Shown here: piece by piece, positions 1-6,410 of the stretch
How positions within the stretch are numbered: the stretch's first letter is position 1
How the letters are laid out: every line of letters begins with the position of its first letter
Assembly (NCBI GenBank): GCA_946481265.1
Contig: CAMLNE010000180.1
Span: forward strand, 1 to 8,509
Reading direction: 5' to 3'
Length of the DNA stretch: 8,509 bases
DNA from: an uncultured Panacagrimonas sp.
GTDB lineage: Bacteria; Pseudomonadota; Gammaproteobacteria; Nevskiales; Nevskiaceae
The notes under the pieces: generated by a model
Seen by the model: only the letters and a program-made list of their open reading frames with translations
Told to the model about the DNA's origin: nothing
Databases searched by the model: none
Program-made: the position numbers and the translations under genes

Positions 1-462
1 GATGAAGCTGGCGATTGCCTCGCTGCGGCGGAAATGATCGATGTGCTGGTCGAGCGGAAGATCGGTCAGGCCGTCGGCATAGTTGGCCATGAACTCCGTC
101 TCGCCCTCCAGGTGATGGCGCACGCGCAGGAGCCGCTGCCCGAGGTTCGCATGCAGCCCGGTATCCACGAAGGTGATGCGCCAGTCCTGGATGTCCGAGG
201 TGAGCGGCTGGATGTTGCGACCGCCCTCGGTCATGACGAAATCGTTCGATACGCACTCGTCGTAGTTGCGGAAATAGTCCTTGATCATGTCACCGCGATA
301 GCCCAGGCACAGGATGAAATCCTTGTGGCCGAAATGCGCGTAGTAGCGCATCAGGTGCCACAGGATCGGCCGGTAGCCGATGGTGACCAGCGGCTTGGGA
401 ATGGTGTCGGAATGTTCGCGCAGCCGGGTACCAAGACCACCACAGAAGAGCACCACTTTCAT
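1..462 (-). CDS. Glucose-1-phosphate cytidylyltransferase-like sugar-phosphate nucleotidyltransferase (partial, C-terminus off the left edge)
   Basis: This gene probably activates a sugar-1-phosphate (classically glucose 1-phosphate with CTP, giving CDP-glucose) in the cytoplasm for deoxy- or branched-sugar polysaccharide synthesis. Only 154 N-terminal residues are visible, with no stop before the edge; RfbF proteins are near 257 residues, so about 100 should be missing. Visible features are the nucleotide-binding loop GGLGTRLRE (8-16), PKP at 22-24, RPILWHLM (31-38), DFILCLGYRGD (48-58), WRITFVDTG (94-102) and YADG at 128-131, whose Asp130 matches the metal-binding Asp of the RfbF YGDG motif. 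This spacing resembles RfbF (CDP-glucose) more than RmlA or GalU. The ATG at 462-460 gives the family N-terminus MKVVLFCGG; no strong ribosome binding site precedes it. It is divergent from the oxidoreductase at 863. The family is secure, but the exact sugar and nucleotide are inferred. Confidence 0.85.
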   Translation of the reverse strand, partial: MKVVLFCGGLGTRLREHSDTIPKPLVTIGYRPILWHLMRYYAHFGHKDFILCLGYRGDMIKDYFRNYDECVSNDFVMTEGGRNIQPLTSDIQDWRITFVDTGLHANLGQRLLRVRHHLEGETEFMANYADGLTDLPLDQHIDHFRRSEAIASFI

Positions 463-742
463 GATTGACGTCCGCAGAAGGAGGAGGCTCGGGTGCGCGC
501 GCCATGCAGGTCGAAGATGACGCAACTGGACGATGCATGGGGCCCCGGATCTCGTGGAAGGGAGGTGTGTCTGCGCGCCGACTCTGGCGGATTTCAGGGC
601 CGATGACCAGCATGGATTCGTGGTGCCAAACGCTCGTCGCGCGGAGTGCCTTGCCGGAAAAACCGAGGGCACGGAGTGCTCCGGATCCGGGTGTACAGGA
701 GTCATATCGCAAGCGCCGTGCCCGGGGTATTGCCGGCACTGC

Positions 743-831
743 GGCAGTCGACAGGCGCATGTCGGCTTGCAAGAATTCCGACCACCTCGATACGGCATCG
801 CGCATGTCGTGCGGCGCTGCCTGGCAGTCGA
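743..831. repeat. Nested short direct repeats upstream of the oxidoreductase operon
   Basis: The 10-mer GCGCATGTCG occurs at 755-764 and again at 800-809, 45 bases apart. The 9-mer GGCAGTCGA occurs at 743-751 and again at 823-831, so one pair is nested inside the other. The left 10-mer copy is also part of an inverted repeat CGACA-N6-TGTCG at 749-764, and ACTGC-G-GCAGT lies at 738-748. The copies flank the weak promoter-like hexamers at 767-794, as operator half-sites might. A 9-mer repeat in a 400-base gap could be chance; the 10-mer is less expected. No known operator is recognised. Confidence 0.35.
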
Positions 832-850
832 GCCCCTGTCCGTTCGCGCC

Positions 851-856
851 GGAGAG
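851..856 (+). promoter_or_regulatory. Ribosome binding site deciding the oxidoreductase start
   Basis: GGAGAG ends six bases before the ATG at 863. It is the only good Shine-Dalgarno match on this side and fixes the start here, although the frame stays open upstream to 533. The added upstream residues would be Cys-rich and unlike the family N-terminus. Confidence 0.7.
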
Positions 857-862
857 ACACCC

Positions 863-2146
863 ATGATCATTGTCGACACCGCCCTGGCCAAGCGGGCGGA
901 AACGGGATCGCCCGTGCGTGTGGGCATGGTCGGTGCCGGCTACGTGGCCAGGTTCATCGCGCTGCAGATCGTGTCGGCGACAGTCGGCATGCGCCTGGTG
1001 GCGATCTCCAATCGCACACCGGCGAAAGCGGAAGGCGTGTATCGCGAAGCTGGCGCCACCGACATCCGGCGTGTCGACAGCGTCGCCGAACTCGATGCAT
1101 CGATCCGTGCCGATCATGTCGCGGTCACCGACAACCCCAGCCTGCTCTGGGAATGCGGACAGATCGACGCGATCATCGAGGTCACCGGCGACACCGAGTT
1201 CGGCACGCGCGTGGCGTACGAGTCGCTCCGGCGCGGCAAGCACGTCGTGCTGGTCAGCGCCGAGGTGGATGCATCGGTGGGCCCGATCCTGAAGGTCCAT
1301 GCCGATCGGGCAGGCGTGGTGGTGACCTATACCGACGGAGACGAACCGGGCGTGGCGATGAACCTCGTGCGGTTCGTCGAGAGCATGGGATGCAAGGCCA
1401 TGTTGATGGGGCAGCTCAAGGGCATGCTCGACCGCTACCGCAATCCCGATACGCAGCGTGAATTCGCGGAGCGGCATGGCGTGAACGCGGCGATCGTCGC
1501 GTCCTTCGCTGACGGCTCCAAGCTCAATCTCGAGGCGGCGGTGATGGGCAATGCCACCGGCTTCGTTCCCGCGGTGCGCGGCATGCACGGCTACGCGGTA
1601 CCCAATGTGCGTGATCTTCTCGAGCGCTATTCGATGGACGACTTCAGCGCAGGGGGGCTGGTCGACTACGCGCTTGGCGCAGAGCCTCACACCGGCGCAT
1701 TCGTCATCGCCTACAACGATCATCCGCTGCGCCGGCAGTTGCTGTCCTACCTGAAGATGGGTGCCGGACCGCTGCACATGTTCGTGACGCCGTACCATCT
1801 GCCGCCGATGCAGCTGCCGCACAGTGTGGCGCGCGCCGTGCTGTTCAACGACGCCACCATCACGCCGCGCGGCGCACCGGTATGCGACACCGTTTCGTAT
1901 GCCAAGCGCGACCTCCGTGCCGGCGAACGGCTCGACGGCATGGGCGGCTTCACCTGCTATGGACTGGTCGACCGCTACGAGATCTGCCGCAAGGGCAATT
2001 TCCTGCCGATCGCGATCTCGGTGGACTGCAGGCTCAAGCGCGACATCGCGAAGGACATGCCGCTGACCTATGACGACGTCGATCTTCCGCCCGGCCGCCT
2101 GGTCGATCGGCTGCGGGAAGAACAGGACAGGCATTTCGCCACTTGA
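863..2146 (+). CDS. NAD(P)-dependent oxidoreductase with C-terminal SAF domain (DRL / homoserine dehydrogenase-like)
   Basis: A 427-residue cytoplasmic protein. It has an N-terminal Rossmann fold with VRVGMVGAGYVAR (18-30) as the dinucleotide loop, VAISNRTPAKAE (46-57) ending its second strand, IDAIIEVTGD (101-110) and RGKHVVLVSAEVDA (124-137). The middle holds the expected substrate domain, and VSYAKRDLRAGERL (344-357) with PIAISVDCRLKRDI (382-395) looks like an SAF domain. This architecture belongs to the group containing Brucella DRL, which makes 2-C-methylerythritol 4-phosphate from deoxyxylulose 5-phosphate. Most relatives have no assigned reaction and are often mislabelled FlgA or homoserine dehydrogenase. 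Placement in a polysaccharide operon beside a cytidylyltransferase suggests that it reduces or rearranges a sugar or polyol phosphate or nucleotide sugar; that is inference. Its stop overlaps the next gene's TTG start, which suggests translational coupling. The fold is secure and the substrate unknown. Confidence 0.85.
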   Translation: MIIVDTALAKRAETGSPVRVGMVGAGYVARFIALQIVSATVGMRLVAISNRTPAKAEGVYREAGATDIRRVDSVAELDASIRADHVAVTDNPSLLWECGQIDAIIEVTGDTEFGTRVAYESLRRGKHVVLVSAEVDASVGPILKVHADRAGVVVTYTDGDEPGVAMNLVRFVESMGCKAMLMGQLKGMLDRYRNPDTQREFAERHGVNAAIVASFADGSKLNLEAAVMGNATGFVPAVRGMHGYAVPNVRDLLERYSMDDFSAGGLVDYALGAEPHTGAFVIAYNDHPLRRQLLSYLKMGAGPLHMFVTPYHLPPMQLPHSVARAVLFNDATITPRGAPVCDTVSYAKRDLRAGERLDGMGGFTCYGLVDRYEICRKGNFLPIAISVDCRLKRDIAKDMPLTYDDVDLPPGRLVDRLREEQDRHFAT

Positions 2147-3435
2147 GCCAGACCGTTCAATCCGTCGCGGAACGCAAGGCGGACGTTCCCGCGGCCGGGG
2201 GAATGGCCGAGCCGTCGGGATCGGACGACAGGGCAGGGGCCTCGATCCCTGTCGTTGGTCTGCAAGGGATTGCCTTCTGGGGCAATTTCGGAACGCACAA
2301 CTTCGGCAACGAGTGCACGCTCCACGCGATGCGCATCAATGTGCGCCACCGCTTGCCGCAGGCGCGGCTGCTGGCGATCTGCAGCCAGCCCGGCGAGACG
2401 AACGCCGGCCACGGGATCGACGCGATCCCGATCGTGCTCGACGCCGAGGCCGGCCTGATCCGCCGCGGCGCGATCGCGCCGCTGCTGGGCCGGATCTGGC
2501 GTGAGCTGTCGGACTGGCCCCGGGTCTTCGGCGCGATGCGTGGCGTCGATCTGCTGGTGATGACCGGCACCGGTCTGCTGACCGACACCCACCATGGTTT
2601 CCTCGATACGCCCTACCAGATGCTCAAGTGGTGCCTGGCCGCGCGCCTGTGCGGCACCCGGGTGGCATTCGTCAGTGTCGGTGCCGAGGGCCTCGAAAAT
2701 GCCGTCAAGACCGCATTCATTGCCGGCGCGCTGCGCCTTGCCGGATACCGCAGCTACCGGGACGACGTGTCGCGCCGGCGGGCATCGCGGCTCCTCGCCG
2801 CAGCCCGGCACGATCCGATCTATCCGGACCTGGCTTTCAGCCTGCCGCGGGAACGCGTGCCGACAGTGCCCCCGGCAGCCGTTGCGCCGACTGTCGCCGT
2901 GGGCATCTACACCGTCCACGGCAGTCCGCAGGACATCGCCAGGTACGGCGAACTGATCGGCGGGTTCGTGCTCTGGTTGCTCGGCCGTGGTTGCCGGGTG
3001 CGGATCGTCATCGGTGACGCGGAGTACGACCCGGCCGCGCTGGCGGCCCTGCGCGCCTGGCTCGCGCAGCACGACGCGCTCGAGCGTGTCATCGACGAGG
3101 CGGCGACCTCATTCCAGGACCTCATGCACCAGATCGCGGAAGCGGATCTGGTCGTCGCCACCCGCTTTCACAATCTGGTGCTGGCGCTGCTGCTCGGCAA
3201 GCCGGCGATGTCGATCTCACACATGGACAAGAACGACGAACTGATGAACGCCATGGGACTGGAACACTATCGCGTGAGCCTCGATGGAGCGGAGCCCGAC
3301 CGCCTCCGCACCCTTTTTCTGGAGCTCGAACGCGAGGCGCCGCGCCTGCGCGAACAGATCCGCAGGCGCGCCGATGAAAGCGCCGCCAGGCTGGAGGAGC
3401 AGTACGACCGGCTTTTCGGGCGTCTTGCCACATGA
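2143..3435 (+). CDS. Polysaccharide pyruvyl transferase-family protein
   Basis: A 430-residue protein of the CsaB/WcaK-type family, which transfers pyruvate from phosphoenolpyruvate onto glycan sugars as a ketal. Evidence is GIAFWGNFGTHNFGNE (42-57), the family's N-terminal glycine/asparagine region; DLLVMTGTGLLTD (136-148); GTRVAFVSVGAEGL (171-184); YRSYRDDVSRR (202-212), matching the typical 'R-D--S---L' element; and the C-terminal ADLVVATRFHNLVLALLLGKP (split 334-343 and 344-353) followed by SISHMDKNDELMNAMGL. The TTG start at 2143 overlaps the upstream TGA. An in-frame ATG at 2203 (residue 21), closely preceded by GGGGGA, is an alternative, and the first 35 or so residues are low-complexity, so the true N-terminus is uncertain. 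The protein has no signal peptide or membrane segment and is probably cytoplasmic. Some relatives act in other sugar chemistry, so the acceptor is unknown. Confidence 0.85.
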   Translation: MSQTVQSVAERKADVPAAGGMAEPSGSDDRAGASIPVVGLQGIAFWGNFGTHNFGNECTLHAMRINVRHRLPQARLLAICSQPGETNAGHGIDAIPIVLDAEAGLIRRGAIAPLLGRIWRELSDWPRVFGAMRGVDLLVMTGTGLLTDTHHGFLDTPYQMLKWCLAARLCGTRVAFVSVGAEGLENAVKTAFIAGALRLAGYRSYRDDVSRRRASRLLAAARHDPIYPDLAFSLPRERVPTVPPAAVAPTVAVGIYTVHGSPQDIARYGELIGGFVLWLLGRGCRVRIVIGDAEYDPAALAALRAWLAQHDALERVIDEAATSFQDLMHQIAEADLVVATRFHNLVLALLLGKPAMSISHMDKNDELMNAMGLEHYRVSLDGAEPDRLRTLFLELEREAPRLREQIRRRADESAARLEEQYDRLFGRLAT

Positions 3436-4637
3436 GCGCCCTCGGGCAGGTGTTGCGGCAGGCGCTCGGCGCGTCCAATGCGAACCTGGTGCGTGGATCG
3501 CGGCGCGACATCCTGGTGTTCTCGATGCGCGAGATCTCGGATCTGCCGGCCTACTGCGTGCAGTACGAGTTCGAGGACCTGATCGTCGACCTGGCCGGTG
3601 CCGACCGCATCGGCCCAACCCACCTCGAGGCAGTGGAGTTTCAGCGTCGCGTCTACAAGGCGCTGTATATGGGAAGCCGTTCGCGCGATCTCGCGATGCG
3701 CCTGACGCCGCGCCTGGGCGGGCTGCGCCTGGAGAAGGATTACGAGCTGTTCGTGGCGGTCTTCAACGATCCGTACGAGGTGTTCGCGCTCAGGTCCACG
3801 CCGGACTGGCGCGCGCGCTGCCGCCAGGCGGTCTGCGTGATCACCGAGGCCTGGGAGGCCGATCTGCCGGAGTACCTGCTCAAGTCACTGGCCGATTTCG
3901 ACCGCATCTACCTGACCGCCAACCCGGTCGAGTCGGTGGGGCGCATCACCGGCAGGCCGTGCAGCTACCTGCCGCTCGGTGTCGACGCCTTGGCCCTGTG
4001 CCCCTATCCGGATCCGCCGAAGCGCGAGATCGACGTGCTTGGCATCGGCCGGCGTTCGGCGCAGACGCATGCCGCGCTGCTGCGGCTCGCCCGCGAGAGC
4101 GGGCTGTTCTACTACTACGACACGGTGAGAACCCGGTCCGTGGCCGACGCCGCGCGGCAGGTGACGTTCTCGGTGATCGATCCGGCCGAACACCGCTTCA
4201 AGCTCGCCAGCATGCTCAAGCGCAGCCGCTACTACCTGGCCAGCAAGGCGCGGGCGAACGAGGCCGAGGCGATCGAGGTCGACGAGGTGTCGGGGCGCTT
4301 CTTCGAAGGAGCGGCGGCCGGCGCGATCATGATCGGCGACCCGCCGGCCAGCGGTCCCTACCTGTCGCTGTTCGACTGGCCCGACGCCGTGGTCAAGGCG
4401 CCGTTCGATGATCCCGACATCGGCGAACGGATCGCGCAGCTCGACGCCGATCCCGATCGCTGCTCGCGGATCCGCAAGGCCAACATGGTCAACGCCCTGC
4501 GCCGCCACGACTGCGCCTATCGCCTGCGGCGCCTCCTCGAGGAGGCGGGCCTGCCGGCATCGCAGGCGCTGCAGGACAGGGAGGCAGGGTTGCGGGAGCT
4601 CGCCGAGCAGGTCCAGGCCGCCGACGTCGCGCCCTGA
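3432..4637 (+). CDS. Glycosyltransferase, CgeB-like / Glyco_trans_1_2 C-terminal type
   Basis: A 401-residue protein that probably transfers a sugar from a nucleotide-activated donor during polysaccharide assembly on the cytoplasmic face. The C-terminal half carries the retaining GT-B nucleotide-binding signature GRFFEGAAAGAIMIGDPP (288-305), where the Glu in FEGAAAG is the expected donor-binding glutamate. LFDWPDAVVKAPFDDPD (313-329) and the family tail NMVNALRRHDCAYRLRRLLE (351-370) follow. Before this, SYLPLGVDALAL (178-189) and DVLGIGRRSAQTH (201-213) look like the start of the second Rossmann domain. The N-terminal 160 residues match nothing I recognise beyond a possible acceptor domain (DLIVDLAGADRIGP at 49-62). 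Its ATG overlaps the preceding TGA as ATGA with no clear ribosome binding site, so translation is probably coupled. It is the last gene of the rightward operon. The specific linkage cannot be read from sequence. Confidence 0.8.
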   Translation: MSALGQVLRQALGASNANLVRGSRRDILVFSMREISDLPAYCVQYEFEDLIVDLAGADRIGPTHLEAVEFQRRVYKALYMGSRSRDLAMRLTPRLGGLRLEKDYELFVAVFNDPYEVFALRSTPDWRARCRQAVCVITEAWEADLPEYLLKSLADFDRIYLTANPVESVGRITGRPCSYLPLGVDALALCPYPDPPKREIDVLGIGRRSAQTHAALLRLARESGLFYYYDTVRTRSVADAARQVTFSVIDPAEHRFKLASMLKRSRYYLASKARANEAEAIEVDEVSGRFFEGAAAGAIMIGDPPASGPYLSLFDWPDAVVKAPFDDPDIGERIAQLDADPDRCSRIRKANMVNALRRHDCAYRLRRLLEEAGLPASQALQDREAGLRELAEQVQAADVAP

Positions 4638-4638
4638 G

Positions 4639-4666
4639 GCGACCACCGCCGCGCGGCGGTGGTCGC
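4639..4666. terminator. Perfect GC-rich palindrome between convergent genes, likely bidirectional terminator
   Basis: Arms GCGACCACCGCC (4639-4650) and GGCGGTGGTCGC (4655-4666) pair perfectly around GCGC, giving a 12-base-pair stem. The hairpin starts one base after the glycosyltransferase stop and lies 28 bases past the ychF stop on the other strand. There is no T-run on either side, so it is not a canonical intrinsic terminator. It could stop both transcripts with Rho or protect 3' ends. Confidence 0.55.
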
Positions 4667-4693
4667 TTGCATGCGTGTGCGCCGGGCGTTGCG

Positions 4694-5788
4694 TCAGACG
4701 TTGAAGCGGAAGTGCATGACGTCGCCTTCACGCACCACGTACTCCTTTCCTTCCAGCCTCCAGCGGCCGGCCTCCTTGGCTCCCGCCTCGCCGCGATACT
4801 GGATGAAGTCCTCGTAGGCGATGACCTCGGCGCGGATGAAGCCGCGCTCGAAGTCGGTATGGATGACCCCGGCCGCCTGCGGTGCGGTGAATCCTGCCTT
4901 GATCGTCCAGGCGCGGACTTCCTGGACGCCGGCCGTGAAGTAGGTCTGCAGGCCGAGCAGGGAGTAGGCGGCGCGGATCACGCGGTCCAGGCCCGCCTCT
5001 TCCAGGCCCAGGTCGCGCAGGAATTCGGCCTTGTCGGCGTCGTCGAGCAGGGCGATCTCGGCTTCGATGGCGGCACACACCGGCACCACCAGGGCGTTTT
5101 CGCTGCGCGCATACGCCTCCACCCGCTGCAGGTACTCGTTGCCCTCGCGCAGCGCCTGTTCATCGACATTGGCGATGTAGAGGGCGGGCTTGGCGGTGAT
5201 CAGCTGCAGGTCGCGCATCCAGACGCGTTCCTCGCCCTCGACCTGCAGGGCCCGTGCCGGGCGACCCTGGTCGAGCACTTCGAGGACCCGCTTGTAGAAC
5301 TCGTGCTTGGCGACGGCGCTCTTTTCGCCGGTCTTGGCCACCTTGGCGGCCCGGTCGCAGGCCTTGGTGGCGCTATCCAGGTCGGCCAGCGCCAGCTCGG
5401 TGTTGATGATCTCGATGTCGCGGATGGGGTCCACGGCGCCGGCGACGTGGATGATGTCGTCGTCCGCAAAGCAGCGCGTCACGTGGGTGATGGCGTCGGT
5501 TTCGCGGATATGGGCGAGGAACTGGTTGCCCAGCCCTTCGCCCTTGCTGGCGCCGGCGACCAGGCCGGCGATGTCCACGAACTCGACGGAGGTCGGCAGG
5601 ATCCGTTGCGGCTTGACGATCTCGGCCAGGGCTTCCAGGCGCGGGTCGGGCACCGGGACCACGCCCACGTTGGGATCGATCGTGCAGAAAGGGTAGTTCT
5701 CGGCCGCGATGCCGGCCTTGGTCAGGGCGTTGAAGAGAGTGGACTTGCCCACGTTGGGCAGGCCGACAATGCCGCATTTGATTCCCAC
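4694..5788 (-). CDS. ychF: Redox-regulated ribosome-associated ATPase YchF (OLA1 family)
   Basis: A 364-residue protein, almost exactly the E. coli YchF length (363). This Obg-family P-loop protein prefers ATP, binds ribosomes and influences translation initiation and oxidative-stress responses. The P-loop is GLPNVGKST (9-17), switch region NYPFCT (31-36) and DIAG (72-75). His114 in IIHVAG corresponds to the catalytic His114 known from E. coli. The ATP-specifying G4 variant is NVDE (207-210), where GTPases have NKxD. The C-terminal TGS domain runs from about 280 to the end and contains [24 protein letters not shown] sequence, ending FRFNV. The start is GTG at 5788-5786, giving [11 protein letters not shown] in line with the family; GAGG lies 11 bases upstream. 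It usually follows pth in one operon. Here an opposite-strand gene separates them, so it needs its own promoter in the 109-base divergent gap. Confidence 0.97.
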   Translation of the reverse strand: MGIKCGIVGLPNVGKSTLFNALTKAGIAAENYPFCTIDPNVGVVPVPDPRLEALAEIVKPQRILPTSVEFVDIAGLVAGASKGEGLGNQFLAHIRETDAITHVTRCFADDDIIHVAGAVDPIRDIEIINTELALADLDSATKACDRAAKVAKTGEKSAVAKHEFYKRVLEVLDQGRPARALQVEGEERVWMRDLQLITAKPALYIANVDEQALREGNEYLQRVEAYARSENALVVPVCAAIEAEIALLDDADKAEFLRDLGLEEAGLDRVIRAAYSLLGLQTYFTAGVQEVRAWTIKAGFTAPQAAGVIHTDFERGFIRAEVIAYEDFIQYRGEAGAKEAGRWRLEGKEYVVREGDVMHFRFNV

Positions 5789-5897
5789 GTCCGATGGCGC
5801 CTCGATGCTGGTGTTGGTACAGCGGATGGATGAAGCCGGGCAGGGCAGATCACCCGATGTTCATGGCGCAGTGCAACAATCGCGTCTTTTGCCGCCC
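5789..5897. promoter_or_regulatory. 109-base divergent gap between ychF and the secreted-protein gene
   Basis: The gap should carry promoters for leftward ychF and for the rightward secreted-protein gene. I found no pair of hexamers with a convincing sigma-70 match and spacing on either strand, and no hairpin terminator. The call rests on the divergent gene arrangement only. Confidence 0.4.
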
Positions 5898-6407
5898 ATG
5901 AACCCGATGAACCGAACCCTACGCCGGTCGATCCGCATTATCGCCGCCCTCGCGCTGTCTTCGCTTGGGTCCACCGTCCATGCCGACGACGCGCTGGGGT
6001 CGGACCCGATCGCCGGCTACGCGTCGTATCACGTGCGCCTGGAAGTCGTGCGCAACCGCGTGTACATGGGCGCTCCCGAACAGCTCCTGTCGGCCGGCGA
6101 GCCCGCCAGTGCCGAGCTGGATCCCGGCAGCCCCCGCGGCGCCCTGCGCATCCAGCAGCGGGTGACCCGGTTCCCGGGCGCGGGCCGGACCATGGCCCTG
6201 CTCGAACTCGAATTCTTCGGCCTGGACGGAGATGAGCCGCAGCGCCTGGTGGCGCCTACCCTGGGGGTGGAGCTGGGCGTCGCGCAGACCTATGAGCTGC
6301 GCACCCCGCAGGGCCTGATCAACGTGCGCGCCACCGTCGACGGCCTCGACCCGGTGCACGAGGAAGCAGGGGGCCAGCCCCTGACGATCCCGTATCCGAC
6401 GATCTGA
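5898..6407 (+). CDS. Hypothetical secreted protein with Sec signal peptide
   Basis: I do not recognise a family. The frame encodes 169 residues from ATG 5898, or 166 from ATG 5907; neither has a strong ribosome binding site. A clear signal peptide is visible: basic NRTLRRSIR (5-13), hydrophobic IIAALALSSLGS (14-25) and a VHA site with cleavage expected after Ala29, leaving about 140 residues in the periplasm or beyond. There is no lipobox cysteine, and the mature part has no cysteine. It alternates short hydrophobic strands with turns (YHVRLEVVRNRVYMG, ALLELEFFGLDG, GLINVRATVDGL), suggesting a small beta-rich domain. The gene stops directly against the pth stop and is divergent from ychF. A signal peptide followed by an uninterrupted frame to an abutting stop favours a real gene. 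The function is unknown. Confidence 0.75.
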   Translation: MNPMNRTLRRSIRIIAALALSSLGSTVHADDALGSDPIAGYASYHVRLEVVRNRVYMGAPEQLLSAGEPASAELDPGSPRGALRIQQRVTRFPGAGRTMALLELEFFGLDGDEPQRLVAPTLGVELGVAQTYELRTPQGLINVRATVDGLDPVHEEAGGQPLTIPYPTI

Positions 6408-6410
6408 TCA
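6405..6410. other. Abutting convergent stop codons (TGATCA)
   Basis: The rightward stop TGA (6405-6407) and leftward pth stop TGA (read from 6410-6408) lie back to back with no base between, inside the palindrome CTGATCAG (6404-6411). No terminator fits between them, so each transcript probably runs into the other gene and gives overlapping 3' ends. Confidence 0.85.

Larger units (their letters stand above)
463..862. promoter_or_regulatory. 400-base divergent intergenic region of the polysaccharide cluster
   Basis: The gap separates the leftward cytidylyltransferase from the rightward oxidoreductase and must hold promoters for both. The frames across it translate to Cys-, Arg- and Pro-rich text resembling no protein, so I see no gene. 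It contains short direct and inverted repeats between 743 and 831 (listed separately) and a 10-base palindrome CCGGATCCGG at 681-690. A weak promoter-like pair for the rightward genes is TTGCAA (767-772) with GATACG (789-794) at 16-base spacing. It matches the sigma-70 consensus poorly, so I give it little weight. No convincing promoter for the leftward gene, and no ops/JUMPstart element, was seen. Confidence 0.5.

Noticed and set aside
642..679. CGGAGTGC repeated 30 bases apart (642-649 and 672-679)
   Set aside because: An 8-mer repeat is expected about once by chance in a 400-base stretch, and nothing else supports it.
667..682. A sigma-54-like GGGCACG element in the divergent gap
   Set aside because: The second half should read TTGC at fixed spacing, but the sequence there is GCTC, so the core -12 element is missing.
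533..862. Upstream extension of the oxidoreductase frame from an ATG at 533
   Set aside because: The extra 110 residues are Cys-rich and unlike the family N-terminus, and a good ribosome binding site precedes the ATG at 863.
465..866. A 133-residue plus-strand frame in the divergent gap, near a GGAGGAGG run at 480-487
   Set aside because: The purine run is inside the frame rather than before its TTG start, the ATGs after it are too far away or lead nowhere, and the translation has no protein-like pattern.
873..1080. TGTCGACA palindromes inside the oxidoreductase gene
   Set aside because: They come from common GTC-GAC (Val-Asp) codon pairs in GC-rich coding sequence.
290..2134. A 614-residue open frame on the minus strand
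   Set aside because: It lies antisense to the well-supported oxidoreductase and partly to the cytidylyltransferase gene. Its translation is His-, Arg- and Ala-rich with no domain, as expected of a shadow in GC-rich DNA.
3885..4646. A 253-residue minus-strand frame antisense to the glycosyltransferase
   Set aside because: The opposite strand carries clear glycosyltransferase motifs and this translation has none.
4655..4662. GGCGGTGG resembling the ops/JUMPstart element of polysaccharide operons
   Set aside because: It is one base off the core, is an arm of a palindrome, and lies after the operon instead of in its leader.
4667..5833. A 388-residue plus-strand frame antisense to ychF
   Set aside because: YchF on the other strand matches the family end to end; the plus-strand frame is a codon-bias shadow.
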